Below the pieces are notes generated by a model. The model made no database searches. It was not told where the DNA came from and saw only the letters and a program-made list of their open reading frames with translations. A program made the translations under genes and the position numbers. From assembly GCF_900105175.1 (NCBI RefSeq), contig NZ_LT629771.1, positions 4,792,501-4,856,500 of the forward strand: 64,000 bases of DNA, given 5' to 3'. This DNA is from Jiangella sp. DSM 45060 (GTDB lineage: Bacteria > Actinomycetota > Actinomycetes > Jiangellales > Jiangellaceae). Below are positions 51,201 through 60,690 of the stretch, one piece after another. Each line of letters starts with the position of its first letter. Within the stretch, counting starts at the first letter, position 1.

Positions 51201-54200
51201 TCGATGCGCACGTCGGCGGTGGTCACCAGCGAGACCGACCGCGAGATGCCGCCCCACGGCCACCAGGCGCCCTGGCCGAAGCCGTTGTCGGCCTCGACCA
51301 GCACGACGTTCTCGCCGGGCTCGAGCAGGTCGGTGACGTCGTACTCGAACGGCGTGTACCCGGCGTGGTGCTCGCCGAGCAGTTCACCGTTCAGCCACAC
51401 GCGGGAGTCCCAGTAGACCGCGCCGAAGTGCAGCCGCACCCGTTCCCCGTCGGCGACGGGAGGCGTCTCGAAGCCGCGCTGGTACCAGCCCTTGCCGCGG
51501 TGGTTCGCGTACCGGTCGTGCACATCCCAGTTGCCGGGGACGGTCATGGTGTCCCAGTCGGCGGCCGGGTCGGTGCGGAAGCTCCATTCCCCGTCGAGGC
51601 TGACGACCTCCTCGCCGGCGACGGCGACCCGCGCCGGCAGGTCGGTGGCCGCGATGCCGTCGACGGCGTCGGCCGCGGCCGCCGGCACGACCGCGACCGA
51701 CGCCTGCTCCGCGAACGCGCCGTAGCCGTACGAGACCGTGACGACGTCGCCGGGCCCGGCGCCGAGGGCCGACGGGTCCAGCGTCGCGCTCGACGTCGTC
51801 GCGGCGGCGCCGTCCTGCCGCACCGTCAGCGTGGCCGGCTCCCCGTCACCGACCCGCACGCGCACCTCGCCGGTGTCGATCGCCTCCGGGTCGAGGTTGA
51901 GCGGGGCGGTGAGGCGGACGGTGGCCGTGCGGCCGGCGGGGATCTCGGCCAGCGCCGTGCCGGAGCCGTCGACGACGGCGATCTCGGTGGCGTCGGCGGC
52001 GCGCCAGGCCAGCGCCTCGTTCCAGGCGGTGTTGAAGGTGACCCAGCCCTCGGAGTGGCCGAGGTTCCCGGCCTCGGGATGGAACGGGTAGTGGGCGTTC
52101 TTGGGGCTGCCGTCGAGCACGCCGCGCGCGCCCTGCAACCGGCCCGCGCCACCCTGGTACTCCGAGTACCAGCCCAGGTCGACGCCCTCGAAGCCCCACT
52201 CGTCCGTGGCGCCGCGGAACGAGGCGTGCCGCCCGGTCGGGTTGCGGCCGAAGATGTTGTCGACGTGCGCGGTGGCGATCTCGCGCAGCCGGCCGGCCAG
52301 CGGGTCGTCGCCGAGCACCTGCGCCGCGGCCAGCGCCGCGGCCGGGAAGCCTGCGACGTTGCCGGTCTCGTTCGGGTCTTCGGCGCCGCCGCCGGTGAAC
52401 GACGGGATGGTCCAACGCTCGTCGGAGTAGCGGCGGAAGTCCCACAGGTTGTCCGACCGCTCCACCGCCGTGCGCGCCCAGTTCGCGACGAACGCCGCGG
52501 CGCCTGCCGGCGCCTGCTCCGGGTGACCAGCGAGGAACCGGGCCAGCCCGGTGATCAGGTGGTACTCCCCCTGACGCTGGCCCTTGGTCACCGCGGGGTC
52601 CGCGGGGTCGACGTTCTCGATGATCCACGCCGCCTGGTCGCGTGCCGCGGTCAGGTAGGCGCCGGCGTCGTCACGGCCCTCGCGCACGGCCACCTCGTAC
52701 ATGTGCAGGTTGGGCAGGACGGAGTGGCCGACGGGGAACTCGCCCTTGCCGGTGCCGATCTGGGTGTAGGTCTGGAACAGGTCGGCGGTGTGCGGGGTGT
52801 AGTCGTGCCAGGCGTAGCGCTGCTTCGACTCCTGGCCCCAGATCGGGAAGAGGTAGTCGCGCACGCGCTCGTAGACCGACCGCGGGATGTACTCCTCCAG
52901 GTACGGGTAGGCGGCCAGGAACGCGGCCAGTTGCTCCTTCAGCAGCGTGTGGTCGACCTCCGCGTCCAGGTACACCTCGACCGCCCAGTGGATCAGCCGG
53001 ACGATCTCCGGCGTGGTGGCGGGCAGCTCGACCGGCAGCCCCTCGTACACCGCGTCGGGGTCGGTGATCCGCTGGAACGCCGACGGGTTGGCGAGGTACA
53101 GGTCGATGAGCGTGGGCAGCTCGTACGACATCTGGTGCGAGTCGCGCCACGCCACGCCCAGGGCGCAGTTCCGGCTGTCGGTGCCGCCGTGTACGAAGGC
53201 CGCGAAGTCGCCGTAGTAGCAGCGCACGTCGGTCATGAACCCGATGGCGTTGCGGTAGGACACCCGCTCGATCCAGTCCGCGCCGATGCCGAACGGCACC
53301 GACGTCGCCGTGCCGTTCTCGCCGGTGACGGTGACGGTGTACGGCCCGCTCCCGGAGGGCCGGAAGTCGGTGAAGTCGCCGACGCCGCCGGTGACGGCGC
53401 CCTCGAACCGCACGGCGCCGGCAGCGTCCTCGACGGTGAACGTGGCGCCGTCCTCGGCCAGCGGCGCGGTGAACCGCTTGGCCTGGTCGACGTTGTAGCC
53501 GCTCTGGTTCACCAGCACGGGCTGGTCGTCGTCGGGCGCGCCGGGCGGGGTCCAGTCGCAGCCGGTGGCCTGGTCCGGGTGGTCGGCCGGCACCTCGTCG
53601 AGCGTGCGCACCTCGATCGCGTCGAACGACGCCTTGGCGTGGTAGACGCCCAGGCCGACAGTGCCGCCCGCCTCGGGCGACGCGACGGCCGCGACCCGTT
53701 CGCCGTCGACCTCGACGACGGAGACGCCGGCGGCCCGCCGGATGGTGAGGTCGTGCCACTCGTTCAAGCTGGTCGGCACCGGTCCGGAGCAGACGGTGCC
53801 GCCACCGAGCGGGCGGGCCACCTGCATCGTCCCGGCGCCGGTGAGCTGGGCGGCCAGGTTGCGCTGGTTGGCCGCCAGCGGCGCCCGCCAGTCGGTGAGC
53901 AGGTTGACCGTCGGGCTGGCCGCGGCCGCCTCGAACCGGACCCGCACGGTCACCTCGTACTGGTCCGGCAGCGTCACGCCGGCCGACGGCGCCAGGTACC
54001 GCCCGGACGACTGCTGCCGGGTGTCGATGCCGACGACGCCGTCGGCGACGGTCCACTCCGAGGTCGCGCCGGTGACGGCCTGCCAGCCGTCCAGGCCCCC
54101 GGAGAAGTCGTCGGCGAAGATCGTCTCGGCCGCGGCCACGGCGGGCGCCGGTGCGGCGAGCGCGAGCGGTGCGATCAGGAGCGCCGGCACGGCCAGCGCG

Positions 54201-54214
54201 AGCGGTGCACGCAT
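48206..54214 (-). CDS. Secreted 2002-residue fusion: toroid glycosidase-like domain, GH2, FnIII-like repeats and golvesin-C module
   Basis: Signal peptide (MRAPLALAVPALLIAPLALA) is followed by a LamG-like beta domain (30-200) and a CelD-type Ig domain from QPVLVNQSGYNVDQAKRFTA (about 232). An alpha/alpha-toroid region follows to about 735, with IFGRNPTGRHASFRG and EGWVTFNTAWNEALAW like GH9, but the GH9 DAGD acid motif is not seen; WRDSHQMSYELPTL sits near that place. From about 870 comes a complete GH2: SLDGEWSFRTDP, HFGAVYWDSRVWLNG, acid/base Glu in YSVANEIAAHTP (about 1232), nucleophile Glu in FVSEYSPDS (about 1313). FnIII-like repeats follow (1470-1880), then a golvesin-C-like beta module (1885-2000). 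Two glycosidases in one chain. Confidence 0.85.
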   Translation of the reverse strand: MRAPLALAVPALLIAPLALAAPAPAVAAAETIFADDFSGGLDGWQAVTGATSEWTVADGVVGIDTRQQSSGRYLAPSAGVTLPDQYEVTVRVRFEAAAASPTVNLLTDWRAPLAANQRNLAAQLTGAGTMQVARPLGGGTVCSGPVPTSLNEWHDLTIRRAAGVSVVEVDGERVAAVASPEAGGTVGLGVYHAKASFDAIEVRTLDEVPADHPDQATGCDWTPPGAPDDDQPVLVNQSGYNVDQAKRFTAPLAEDGATFTVEDAAGAVRFEGAVTGGVGDFTDFRPSGSGPYTVTVTGENGTATSVPFGIGADWIERVSYRNAIGFMTDVRCYYGDFAAFVHGGTDSRNCALGVAWRDSHQMSYELPTLIDLYLANPSAFQRITDPDAVYEGLPVELPATTPEIVRLIHWAVEVYLDAEVDHTLLKEQLAAFLAAYPYLEEYIPRSVYERVRDYLFPIWGQESKQRYAWHDYTPHTADLFQTYTQIGTGKGEFPVGHSVLPNLHMYEVAVREGRDDAGAYLTAARDQAAWIIENVDPADPAVTKGQRQGEYHLITGLARFLAGHPEQAPAGAAAFVANWARTAVERSDNLWDFRRYSDERWTIPSFTGGGAEDPNETGNVAGFPAAALAAAQVLGDDPLAGRLREIATAHVDNIFGRNPTGRHASFRGATDEWGFEGVDLGWYSEYQGGAGRLQGARGVLDGSPKNAHYPFHPEAGNLGHSEGWVTFNTAWNEALAWRAADATEIAVVDGSGTALAEIPAGRTATVRLTAPLNLDPEAIDTGEVRVRVGDGEPATLTVRQDGAAATTSSATLDPSALGAGPGDVVTVSYGYGAFAEQASVAVVPAAAADAVDGIAATDLPARVAVAGEEVVSLDGEWSFRTDPAADWDTMTVPGNWDVHDRYANHRGKGWYQRGFETPPVADGERVRLHFGAVYWDSRVWLNGELLGEHHAGYTPFEYDVTDLLEPGENVVLVEADNGFGQGAWWPWGGISRSVSLVTTADVRIDRQEVVAVPDLGLGTAAVMSTVFLSNAGDTDRAVTVTGTLTDPDRAEPLPVAGGTLTATVTVPAGGTATADLTARLAAGTYDLWSVDHPALYRIETALDAGHAVSERFGIRKIELDGTSLLLNGEPVRLSGYNRVSDDRVSGNVEPTALVRRDLDRMKGAGANLTRIMHVPQAPELLDYADEIGLLLISEVPVWGGNRDISPAGYPAIQAELTEMVHRDFNHPSVFAYSVANEIAAHTPVGREYDRVMADFTRALDPTRYVTQVSNSYTHAQRPEDDGSFYMDFVSINMYGDFARNADHAHSLWPDKPVFVSEYSPDSFTFPVTREHLDFRTGAGAQAAAFADRPWLIGWSQWTFNDYRSGYPGTSPNQVRGWGVVDVWGRRKQAYAQVREANAPVAGLRLTGGDSGASDGRVSMAELTPRGAGDAPAHVLRGYRLAWQATDAAGEVVASRIVDLPDIAPGADVLRLPVGWADDGSAVTQRVSLLAPTGHEVAVATAAVRPPAAPSLASVVEAAGAVRVRYAEVPGAESYRVTARVDGEVVATADTVEAFADLTGLPDGEPAEVVVAAVNAAGATEAEPVTATPGADAGALPPRLATVVPVRSGLVLGFSDGRAGGSYEVAVTDARTGEEVHRYETSVRGSTRVDGLAAGRAYELRLRRLEADGAAGAWSEPLTGTTLSARSAPELTAHGVVAGATSAAVGVTPSDGVERYHVRVAGPGTGGRRDFTVERAGVELLPIAGLEPDSAYVVTVRAETATGLSRPWTAPFRTASAAGEAPAAPDGLAVSGAVLSWDAVDGAAGYLVTRAACGTTTTLAVTTGTSVELGPAGRSGGGYTVTSLADGHIGQPSEPVVVDEPENCTVTVTVGDTEPRPDGTVPFAAAGAWSASSLPGPDGAGSLYSNTRGDTATWTPGLPEAGRYEVRAWFPADANTTTDALFTVTHAGGTAEVTVDQKAQGGAWLPLGTWEFAAGTGSSVVLSAVSAGYTRASAVQFVPAAGS

Positions 54215-56385
54215 CAGGACCCCTCCCGGTAGACCTCGAGCTCGAAGACCCGCGCGACGTCGATGGTGCTGGCGGACGGATCGGTGACGGACAGCCGGAC
54301 CTGGTCGCCGGTCACTCCGGCGGCGTCGGCCGCCACGTGGTGCGCGACGTTGCCGGTGTAGGCGGCGACGCGCTGCCAGCCGGCGGGCGTGCGGACCTCG
54401 ACGGCGAAGTCCTTCAGCGTCGTCGTCGGGTCGTGGCCGGTCTTCACGTAGCCGGAGAAGACGTGGATCTCGGCGATGCGGACGGGCTCGCCGAGGTCGA
54501 CGACCAGCCACGGCGCCGGGTCGCCCTCGGCCGAGAGCCAGCGGCTGGCGTCAGTGCGGGCGCCGTCGACGGCCAGCTCGCCGCCGGTGTTCGCGCGCAG
54601 CGCCGACGACACCGTCACCGGCCGGCCGAGCGCGACGTTGACCCCGGGCGGCACCGCGACCGAGGCCGTGTCCGAGAGCTCACGCTGCACGCCGTAGTGG
54701 CGGTAGCGGGCGCTGACCGCCAGCTCGGCGGCGTTGTCGCCGGCGTGCTCCGGGGCGGTCACCTGCCAGGTCACCGTCGCGGTGCCGCCGGGCGGCAGCA
54801 TGCCGTCCGCGGTGCCTTCGCGCGTCGCCGTCCAGCCGTCCGGGAGGTCGAGGCCGATCGTGAGCCGGTGCAGCGGGGCGTCGGACTCGCTGTGCACGGT
54901 GACGGTCAGCGGCGTCGCCACGCCGCGGGGGTAGGCGGGGGCCGCGTCCAGGGTGAGCGTCGCGCCGGGCCGGTCGCCCGGCCGCACCGGGAACGCCTGG
55001 TCGGTGAACCCGACCTGCGCGTTGTGGCCGAGCCAGTGGGTCAGGTAGGTGCGCGCGGCCAGCAGCGCCACCCACTGCTCGCGGCCGGAGTAGGTGTCCT
55101 CCGACGCCGCGCCATACGTGCGGCCGTCGTCGAAGCGGGCCTGCATGTCCAGCACGCGCTGGGCGTGCGCCGCGGCCCAGTCGGCGGCCGGCACGTCGCC
55201 GCCGTCGTCGAACCCGTAGGCGTCGGCGAGCGTGTCCAGCAGCAGGAAGTGCAGCTGCCGGCCGGTCCCCCAGTCGTTGCCCTGCGGGTAGTAGATGTCG
55301 GCGGTGGCCGCGCCCGACGCGTCGCGCCGGTAGATCGTGCCGCCAGGGGCGGCGTACGGCGGCGCGGCGAACTGGTGGTCGGCCAGCGCCCGGTAGACGA
55401 CGCCCGCATTGTGCAGCGCCGCGCGCGGGGTGTCGCGGCCGGCCAGCCCGTACGCCAGCGGCGCGCCGACGCTGTTGGCGATGCTGGTGAAGTAGTCGGG
55501 GTGGATGCGGCTGTGGTTGACCAGCGTGCCGTCCTCGAAGATGTTCGAGCCGTTCAGCCAGTCGCTCAGCGGCTTGCCGTTGACGACGGTGTCGTCGCGC
55601 AGGTCGCTCGGCCGGGAGTAGGCCGAGATCATCAGCTCCAGCGCCTTGTCCTGCCAGACCCCGACGTTCGGGTTCGCGGGCATCATCGCGACGGCGAGGT
55701 TGAGGAACGCGGCGTTCCACGCGTTCTCCTCGGCCTTGCTGTCGCCCGGGGTGACGACGGTGCCGTCCGGGCGCTGGTAGTAGGGCACGGTGTAGTCGAG
55801 GAAGACGTCGGCCTCCGCCCGCACCATGCGGGCCACCAGCTCGCGGTCCTCCGCCGTCAGGTCGTCCCACAGCAGCCAGCCGCCGAACGCGGCGTTGAAC
55901 GCCCAGAGCGCGCTCTGCCACGCCGTGCCCCAGCCGCCGGACGAGTTCGCCTCGTGCCGGTAGGCGATCGACGTGATCAGCCGGATCGCCACCTCACGGG
56001 CCTGCTCCTCCGGCACGCCGGTGGCCGCGGCGTCGTAGGCGCCGGTGGCCAGGGCGGTGGCGAGGCCGAGCGCGGCGCTGCCCGGCGGGCGGATCTGCCC
56101 CTCGCCGACGCCGCCGAGGTCCAGGTGGTCGCCGGTCTGGTCGCCGTACGTGGCGGGGTACCAGGTGCGCAGGGAGTACTCGCTGGAGTTCAGCAGGATC
56201 GCGCGGGTGCGCTCCGCCTGCGCGTCGGACGGGAGGCCGGCCTCGAACCGGTCCCAGTCGATCGGGACGACGGCGTCGGCGGCCGGCGTGCCCGCGGCCG
56301 TGGCGGGCGTGGGAGCGGGGGCGGCCGTGACCAGCAGCGCGGCGGCCGCGGCGAGTCCGGCGAGGCGGCGGAATGCAGCGGACAA
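54214..56385 (-). CDS. Secreted alpha/alpha-toroid protein with NEW3 and discoidin (CBM32-like) domains
   Basis: 723 residues from TTG 56383-56385, chosen because GAGGAGG lies 6 bases ahead and a signal peptide then follows at once (LAGLAAAAALLVTAAP). The catalytic-type toroid (40-470) has SSGGWGTAWQSALWAFNAAF, SKAEENAWNAAFLNLAVAMM, GTLVNHSRIHPDYFTSI and YYPQGNDWGTGRQLHFLLLD. Next comes a NEW3 domain (about 490-590) and a discoidin domain (VALGRPVTVSSALRANTGGE, LVVDLGEPVRIAEIHVF) to the end. Resembles polysaccharide lyase or uronidase folds, but I cannot assign a CAZy family. Coupled to the GH2 fusion by TGATG. Confidence 0.72.
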   Translation of the reverse strand: MSAAFRRLAGLAAAAALLVTAAPAPTPATAAGTPAADAVVPIDWDRFEAGLPSDAQAERTRAILLNSSEYSLRTWYPATYGDQTGDHLDLGGVGEGQIRPPGSAALGLATALATGAYDAAATGVPEEQAREVAIRLITSIAYRHEANSSGGWGTAWQSALWAFNAAFGGWLLWDDLTAEDRELVARMVRAEADVFLDYTVPYYQRPDGTVVTPGDSKAEENAWNAAFLNLAVAMMPANPNVGVWQDKALELMISAYSRPSDLRDDTVVNGKPLSDWLNGSNIFEDGTLVNHSRIHPDYFTSIANSVGAPLAYGLAGRDTPRAALHNAGVVYRALADHQFAAPPYAAPGGTIYRRDASGAATADIYYPQGNDWGTGRQLHFLLLDTLADAYGFDDGGDVPAADWAAAHAQRVLDMQARFDDGRTYGAASEDTYSGREQWVALLAARTYLTHWLGHNAQVGFTDQAFPVRPGDRPGATLTLDAAPAYPRGVATPLTVTVHSESDAPLHRLTIGLDLPDGWTATREGTADGMLPPGGTATVTWQVTAPEHAGDNAAELAVSARYRHYGVQRELSDTASVAVPPGVNVALGRPVTVSSALRANTGGELAVDGARTDASRWLSAEGDPAPWLVVDLGEPVRIAEIHVFSGYVKTGHDPTTTLKDFAVEVRTPAGWQRVAAYTGNVAHHVAADAAGVTGDQVRLSVTDPSASTIDVARVFELEVYREGS

Positions 56386-56481
56386 CGGTGTCCTCCTCGG
56401 GCGTCGAACGGGTGGCTCAGGCGAGGGACGGGGGGACGCGACGTCTGGCGGGCACGGGGCGACGCCGTCCGGCGCCACCGG

Positions 56482-59400
56482 TCAGCTGGTCGCCTGCGGG
56501 GTCAGCAGCGCGAGGTCGACCACCTCCGCCAGCCGTTCCCGCCCGGCGTCGCTGGGGTGCAGGTGGTCGCCCTTGTCGTACGCGGGCAGCAGTCGTTCCG
56601 GGTCGGCGGGGTCGCGCAGCGCGGCATCGAAGTCGACGACGCCGTCGAAGCCGCTGTACGTGCGCAGGAACTCGTTGACCTCCTGGCGCACGGCTTCCTT
56701 CGCCGGCGTGTAGGTCGCCGCACCGCCGATCGGCGTCAGCGTGGCGACGACGATCCGCAGCCCGCGGGCGTGCGCACGGTCGGCGATCTCGCGGTAGCCC
56801 TCGATCAGCGGGGCCGACTCGGTCACGCTGCGCGACACGTCGTTAATGCCCTCGAACAACAGCACGGTGTGCACACCAGGCTGGTCCAGGGCGTCTCGGT
56901 CCAGGCGGTCCAGTACGCGCGGCCCGTAGCCGTCGAACAGGATCCGGTTGCCCGACATCCCGGCGTTGAGCACCGCCGACTGCTCGGCCACCGGCAACTC
57001 CAGGATCCGGCGGGCCAGGTGGTCGGGCCAGCGCAGATTGGTGTCGGGCACGTCACCGCCGCCGTCGGTCAGCGAGTCACCGACGATGGCGATCGCTCCG
57101 GCCGCCTCGGTGCTGTCGAAGGAGACGCGGTCCAGCCAGAACCAGTGCTCCAACTCGTCGGTGAAGGCGGCTGCACCGGTCTCGGCGGCGTGCTGGCCGC
57201 CGGCCAGGTACGTCGTCGCGGTCGGCCGCAGGTGCCCGGTGACCGTCGGCACCGACCCGGGCACGTACGCGCTGACGACGACGTCCGATGCCGGTGCCCA
57301 GTTGCCGGACACGGGGTCGCTGACCACCGAGCCGCCGGCCGGCACCGTCACCGTCGCCTGGCCGCCGAAGGTGACCGGCCGGACACTGCCCTCGACCACC
57401 TCGGCGCCGTCCTGCTGAGCACCCACCGTCACCTCGCCGAACGTGACCGGCGTGAGGCCGAAGGCGTTGGTGAGCCGGAGCCGCAGGTCGTCGCCGCCGA
57501 TACTCGTGCGCACCACCATGCGCACCGTCTGGTTCTCGATCCGCACGTCCTCGAGCAGCGACGACGACGCCGTCCAGGTGCCGGTGCCCGGGTGCGGCGG
57601 CTCCTCGACGACCGGGGAGAACCGCACGGCGTCGGCGCGCGCGTTCCCGGGCGCGTCGCCGACGGTCAGCGTGACCGAGCCGAGCCGGTCCGCGCTGAAC
57701 TCGTACTCACCGAGCGAGACCCAGCGCCCGCCGTCCGCCCGCTGGTCGAGCACGGTGTCGGACTCGCCGCCGGCATGGCTCACGGTGAAGGTGGCGGCCG
57801 ACGTGCTGTTGGTGTGCGCCGGGAACCACACCGAGACGTCGTAGTTGCCGTCCAGCAGTGTCGCGGACCAGGTCGCGGTCGAGCCGTCGGTCGTGCTGAA
57901 ACGGGACCGGGAGCCGTCGAACCCGGCCAGGCTGCTGCCGGCCCACGTGCCGGTCTCGGCGTACGCCGGCGTGTCCGGGTCGCAGGTCGGCGGCGAACCC
58001 TCGTCGGTGACGGTGACGACCGCCGGGCCGCCGCCGGGAGCGGTGACGACCACCGGTTCGGACACCGGTCCCGCGCCGGCGGTGTTCACCGCGGCGACGG
58101 TGTAGGTGCCGGCCGCCTGGTCCAGGCTGCCGAGGCCCAGGGAGGTGCCGGTCGTGCTGCCGATCAGGCCCTCGGCGCACATGGCGGCCTCGGACACCTC
58201 CACGACGTACGCACGAGCGCCGGGCACCGCGTCCCAGCTCAGCGTCACCTGTCCGTCGTCGCCGATCTCGGCGCTCACGCCGGCCGGTGCGACCGCCGGG
58301 GCCGCGGTCTCGACCGGCAGCGAGTGCGCGGCCCGGCCACCGCCGCTGAGCACGTAGTCGTGCCCGGGCTCGAACGCGAACCGGAACGCGCCGGTGACGT
58401 CGTCGACCTCGAACGGCACGGCCTCGCCGGTGGTGCGGTCGGCGATCCGCAGCGCGGCGGGGTCCCAGCCGGTGTTGGCGTTGAGGATCGTGCTGTCCGC
58501 GGCGCCGTCGGTCCACTCGTACCGCGACGCACGCGCCACCGGGTAGACCTCGGCGGTGAACCCGGTGACGTCGCCGGCCTCGGACCGGTCGCGGGTCACC
58601 AGCACGCCCTTGCCGCCCACGAACGCGGGCACCCGGTCGGTGCCGACGGCGTAGTCCTCCAGCGTGCGTGGTCCGTCGAACACCGCACCCGTCGAGTAGT
58701 CGATCCACCGACCCTCGGGCAGGTAGACGTCGCGGGTCTGCGCGGTGTCGAAGTCGGCCCCGAACACGGGCGCGGCCAGCAGCGATTCGCCGAACATCCA
58801 CTCGTACTGCCGGGTCTCGTCGTTCACCAGGCCGTAGGTGGCGGGGTCGTCCGGGTACGCGACGGGCAGCGGCGTCATGGCGGACGGGTAGCCCGTCGCG
58901 TGGCCGTCGAGCACGGCGTCGTACACGTACGGGTGCAGGGCGTCGTGCCACAGCGCGAGGTCGCGCACCTGCTCCGCGTAGTCGGCCCGGCCCAGCTCCC
59001 ACGGCCCCTTGCCGAACGCGAGCACCGGCGTGAGCGCGTTGAACTGCGCGTTGCGCATGAAGTAGTCCATGTACGCGGGGTCGGTCAGCGACGGGCCAGG
59101 GGTGCCGCCGACGTAGTCCGGGTACAGGTTGCCGGCGCCGCTCGCGGCCATGTTGAGCAGGTTCACCGGCATGCGGTCCGGGTCCTCGTGGAACACCTCG
59201 CCGGTGCCGTAGATGGTGTCGTTGATGCGGATGATGTCGCCGGGCACCGAGTACGCCGCGTTGCGCACCATCAGCAGGTCGCCGGCCTCGGCCAGGGCGG
59301 TCTGCACCGGGTTCCAGTTGCCGTCGAGGTGGAGGTCGGGCTCGTAGAGCATGGTGTCCTCCTTCCACCCGTCGACGCCCCACGCGCGCATCCGCTCGAC

Positions 59401-60690
59401 GTACCACTCGACGGCGTCCTCGTTCGAGCCGTCGAGCACGTAGCTCGGGCCGCTGGGGAACTGCGCCCGGGTCACGACCGTCGGTGTCCCGTCGGCGTCC
59501 TGCAGGAGGAAGCCCGCTGCGGTGGCTTCCTCCGTGAACGGCCCGTCATGGACCGGGTTGTGGTTGCCACCGTCGGCCGGGAGCGCCTTGACGTTGTTCC
59601 GTGCTCCCAGCAGCAGGTCGAGGCCGTTGTCCGAGAACAGTGCCTTGAGCCGGTCCGGGTCCGGGTAGCGCGGGTTCGGCAGGCCGGGCTGGGCGTCCTC
59701 ACGCCCCGGTTCCTCGGTGTCGTCCCACATGCCGAAGCTGTTGGTCGTGCCCTCCGCGGGGCGGCCGCGCGGGCCGGGCCAGAAGCCGGAGCCGACGACG
59801 CCCCAGCCCAGCGGGTAGCCGTGGTCGAGGAAGCCCTGCACGGTCTCCTCGACCGAGGTCTGGTAGGTGTTCCAGGCCAGCGCGCCGTAGGCCTCCCAGC
59901 CCAGCTCGAACAGGTCCGGCCGCGGCTCGACGTCGGTGTAGCCGTGCTCGACGCGCGCCTCGCGGTAGTCGGCGTAGACCCGCTTCAGGTCGCCGGCCAG
60001 GAAGTAGTGCACGGCGTCGACGCGGTCCACGCCCGCGACGCCCAGGCGGTTCTCCGTGTCCGTCAGCGCGACCCGCTTCTGGCCCTCGTCGAACAGCACC
60101 TGCGCCACGCCCTGCGCGGGGAACACCATGAACGTGCTGATGTAGCGCTTGCACGAGCCCTGGTTGGTGAGGTTGTCCAGGACGATCCCGGTGAGCTCCA
60201 GCGTCGGGCGCGCCTCGACCTTGCCGCTGCACGGCGTGCCCTGGTCGGGCTGGCCGTCGGCGTGCGCGCCGTAGTCGCCCAGCCCGTAGGCGGGGCCGGC
60301 GGCCGCCGTGCGCAGGTCGACGGTCGCGTCGTCGACCTCGTCGACGGTCATCCGCACGGTGGTGGCCGACGGGTGCACGTGCACGCGCACCGTCGTGCCG
60401 TCCTCCAGCTCGACGTCCAGCACCGCGGTCGCGGCGTTCGGGTTGCTGACGAGGTCGGCGTCGACGGCGTCGACGCCGTCCACGCGCAGGCCGGATTCCG
60501 GGTGCGGCGGGAGAGTGGCCCGCCCGGCGGTGTCGGTGAAGCCGTAGCGGAATCCGTCGGGGTCGATCGTCATCGTGTAGGTGTCGCCGCGCAGCACGAT
60601 GGCGTCGCCGGTGCCGGTGGCCGCGGCCGGGGCGGCGGCGCCGGCCAGCGTCAGGGCCAGGGTCGTCAGGAACGCCGCCGGGCGGCTCAT
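56482..60690 (-). CDS. Secreted GH31 glycosidase fused to a golvesin-C module and an SGNH/GDSL esterase
   Basis: 1402 residues. Signal peptide AAFLTTLALTLAGAAAPAAA. GH31 region (about 25-780): GPAYGLGDYGAHADG, GWGVVGSGFWPGPRG, nucleophile Asp in GVDGWKEDTMLYEP (about 443), acid/base candidate in IRINDTIYGTGE (about 488). FnIII-like domain (about 800-890), golvesin-C-like module (about 908-1020), then an SGNH hydrolase: GDSLTDGGG, AGMSGNRILFDGYG, FEGINDVSRS and catalytic Asp-His in GDHLHPSDAG. One protein could thus remove an acyl group and a glycosyl unit. Start overlaps the previous gene (ATGA). Confidence 0.88.
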   Translation of the reverse strand: MSRPAAFLTTLALTLAGAAAPAAATGTGDAIVLRGDTYTMTIDPDGFRYGFTDTAGRATLPPHPESGLRVDGVDAVDADLVSNPNAATAVLDVELEDGTTVRVHVHPSATTVRMTVDEVDDATVDLRTAAAGPAYGLGDYGAHADGQPDQGTPCSGKVEARPTLELTGIVLDNLTNQGSCKRYISTFMVFPAQGVAQVLFDEGQKRVALTDTENRLGVAGVDRVDAVHYFLAGDLKRVYADYREARVEHGYTDVEPRPDLFELGWEAYGALAWNTYQTSVEETVQGFLDHGYPLGWGVVGSGFWPGPRGRPAEGTTNSFGMWDDTEEPGREDAQPGLPNPRYPDPDRLKALFSDNGLDLLLGARNNVKALPADGGNHNPVHDGPFTEEATAAGFLLQDADGTPTVVTRAQFPSGPSYVLDGSNEDAVEWYVERMRAWGVDGWKEDTMLYEPDLHLDGNWNPVQTALAEAGDLLMVRNAAYSVPGDIIRINDTIYGTGEVFHEDPDRMPVNLLNMAASGAGNLYPDYVGGTPGPSLTDPAYMDYFMRNAQFNALTPVLAFGKGPWELGRADYAEQVRDLALWHDALHPYVYDAVLDGHATGYPSAMTPLPVAYPDDPATYGLVNDETRQYEWMFGESLLAAPVFGADFDTAQTRDVYLPEGRWIDYSTGAVFDGPRTLEDYAVGTDRVPAFVGGKGVLVTRDRSEAGDVTGFTAEVYPVARASRYEWTDGAADSTILNANTGWDPAALRIADRTTGEAVPFEVDDVTGAFRFAFEPGHDYVLSGGGRAAHSLPVETAAPAVAPAGVSAEIGDDGQVTLSWDAVPGARAYVVEVSEAAMCAEGLIGSTTGTSLGLGSLDQAAGTYTVAAVNTAGAGPVSEPVVVTAPGGGPAVVTVTDEGSPPTCDPDTPAYAETGTWAGSSLAGFDGSRSRFSTTDGSTATWSATLLDGNYDVSVWFPAHTNSTSAATFTVSHAGGESDTVLDQRADGGRWVSLGEYEFSADRLGSVTLTVGDAPGNARADAVRFSPVVEEPPHPGTGTWTASSSLLEDVRIENQTVRMVVRTSIGGDDLRLRLTNAFGLTPVTFGEVTVGAQQDGAEVVEGSVRPVTFGGQATVTVPAGGSVVSDPVSGNWAPASDVVVSAYVPGSVPTVTGHLRPTATTYLAGGQHAAETGAAAFTDELEHWFWLDRVSFDSTEAAGAIAIVGDSLTDGGGDVPDTNLRWPDHLARRILELPVAEQSAVLNAGMSGNRILFDGYGPRVLDRLDRDALDQPGVHTVLLFEGINDVSRSVTESAPLIEGYREIADRAHARGLRIVVATLTPIGGAATYTPAKEAVRQEVNEFLRTYSGFDGVVDFDAALRDPADPERLLPAYDKGDHLHPSDAGRERLAEVVDLALLTPQATS

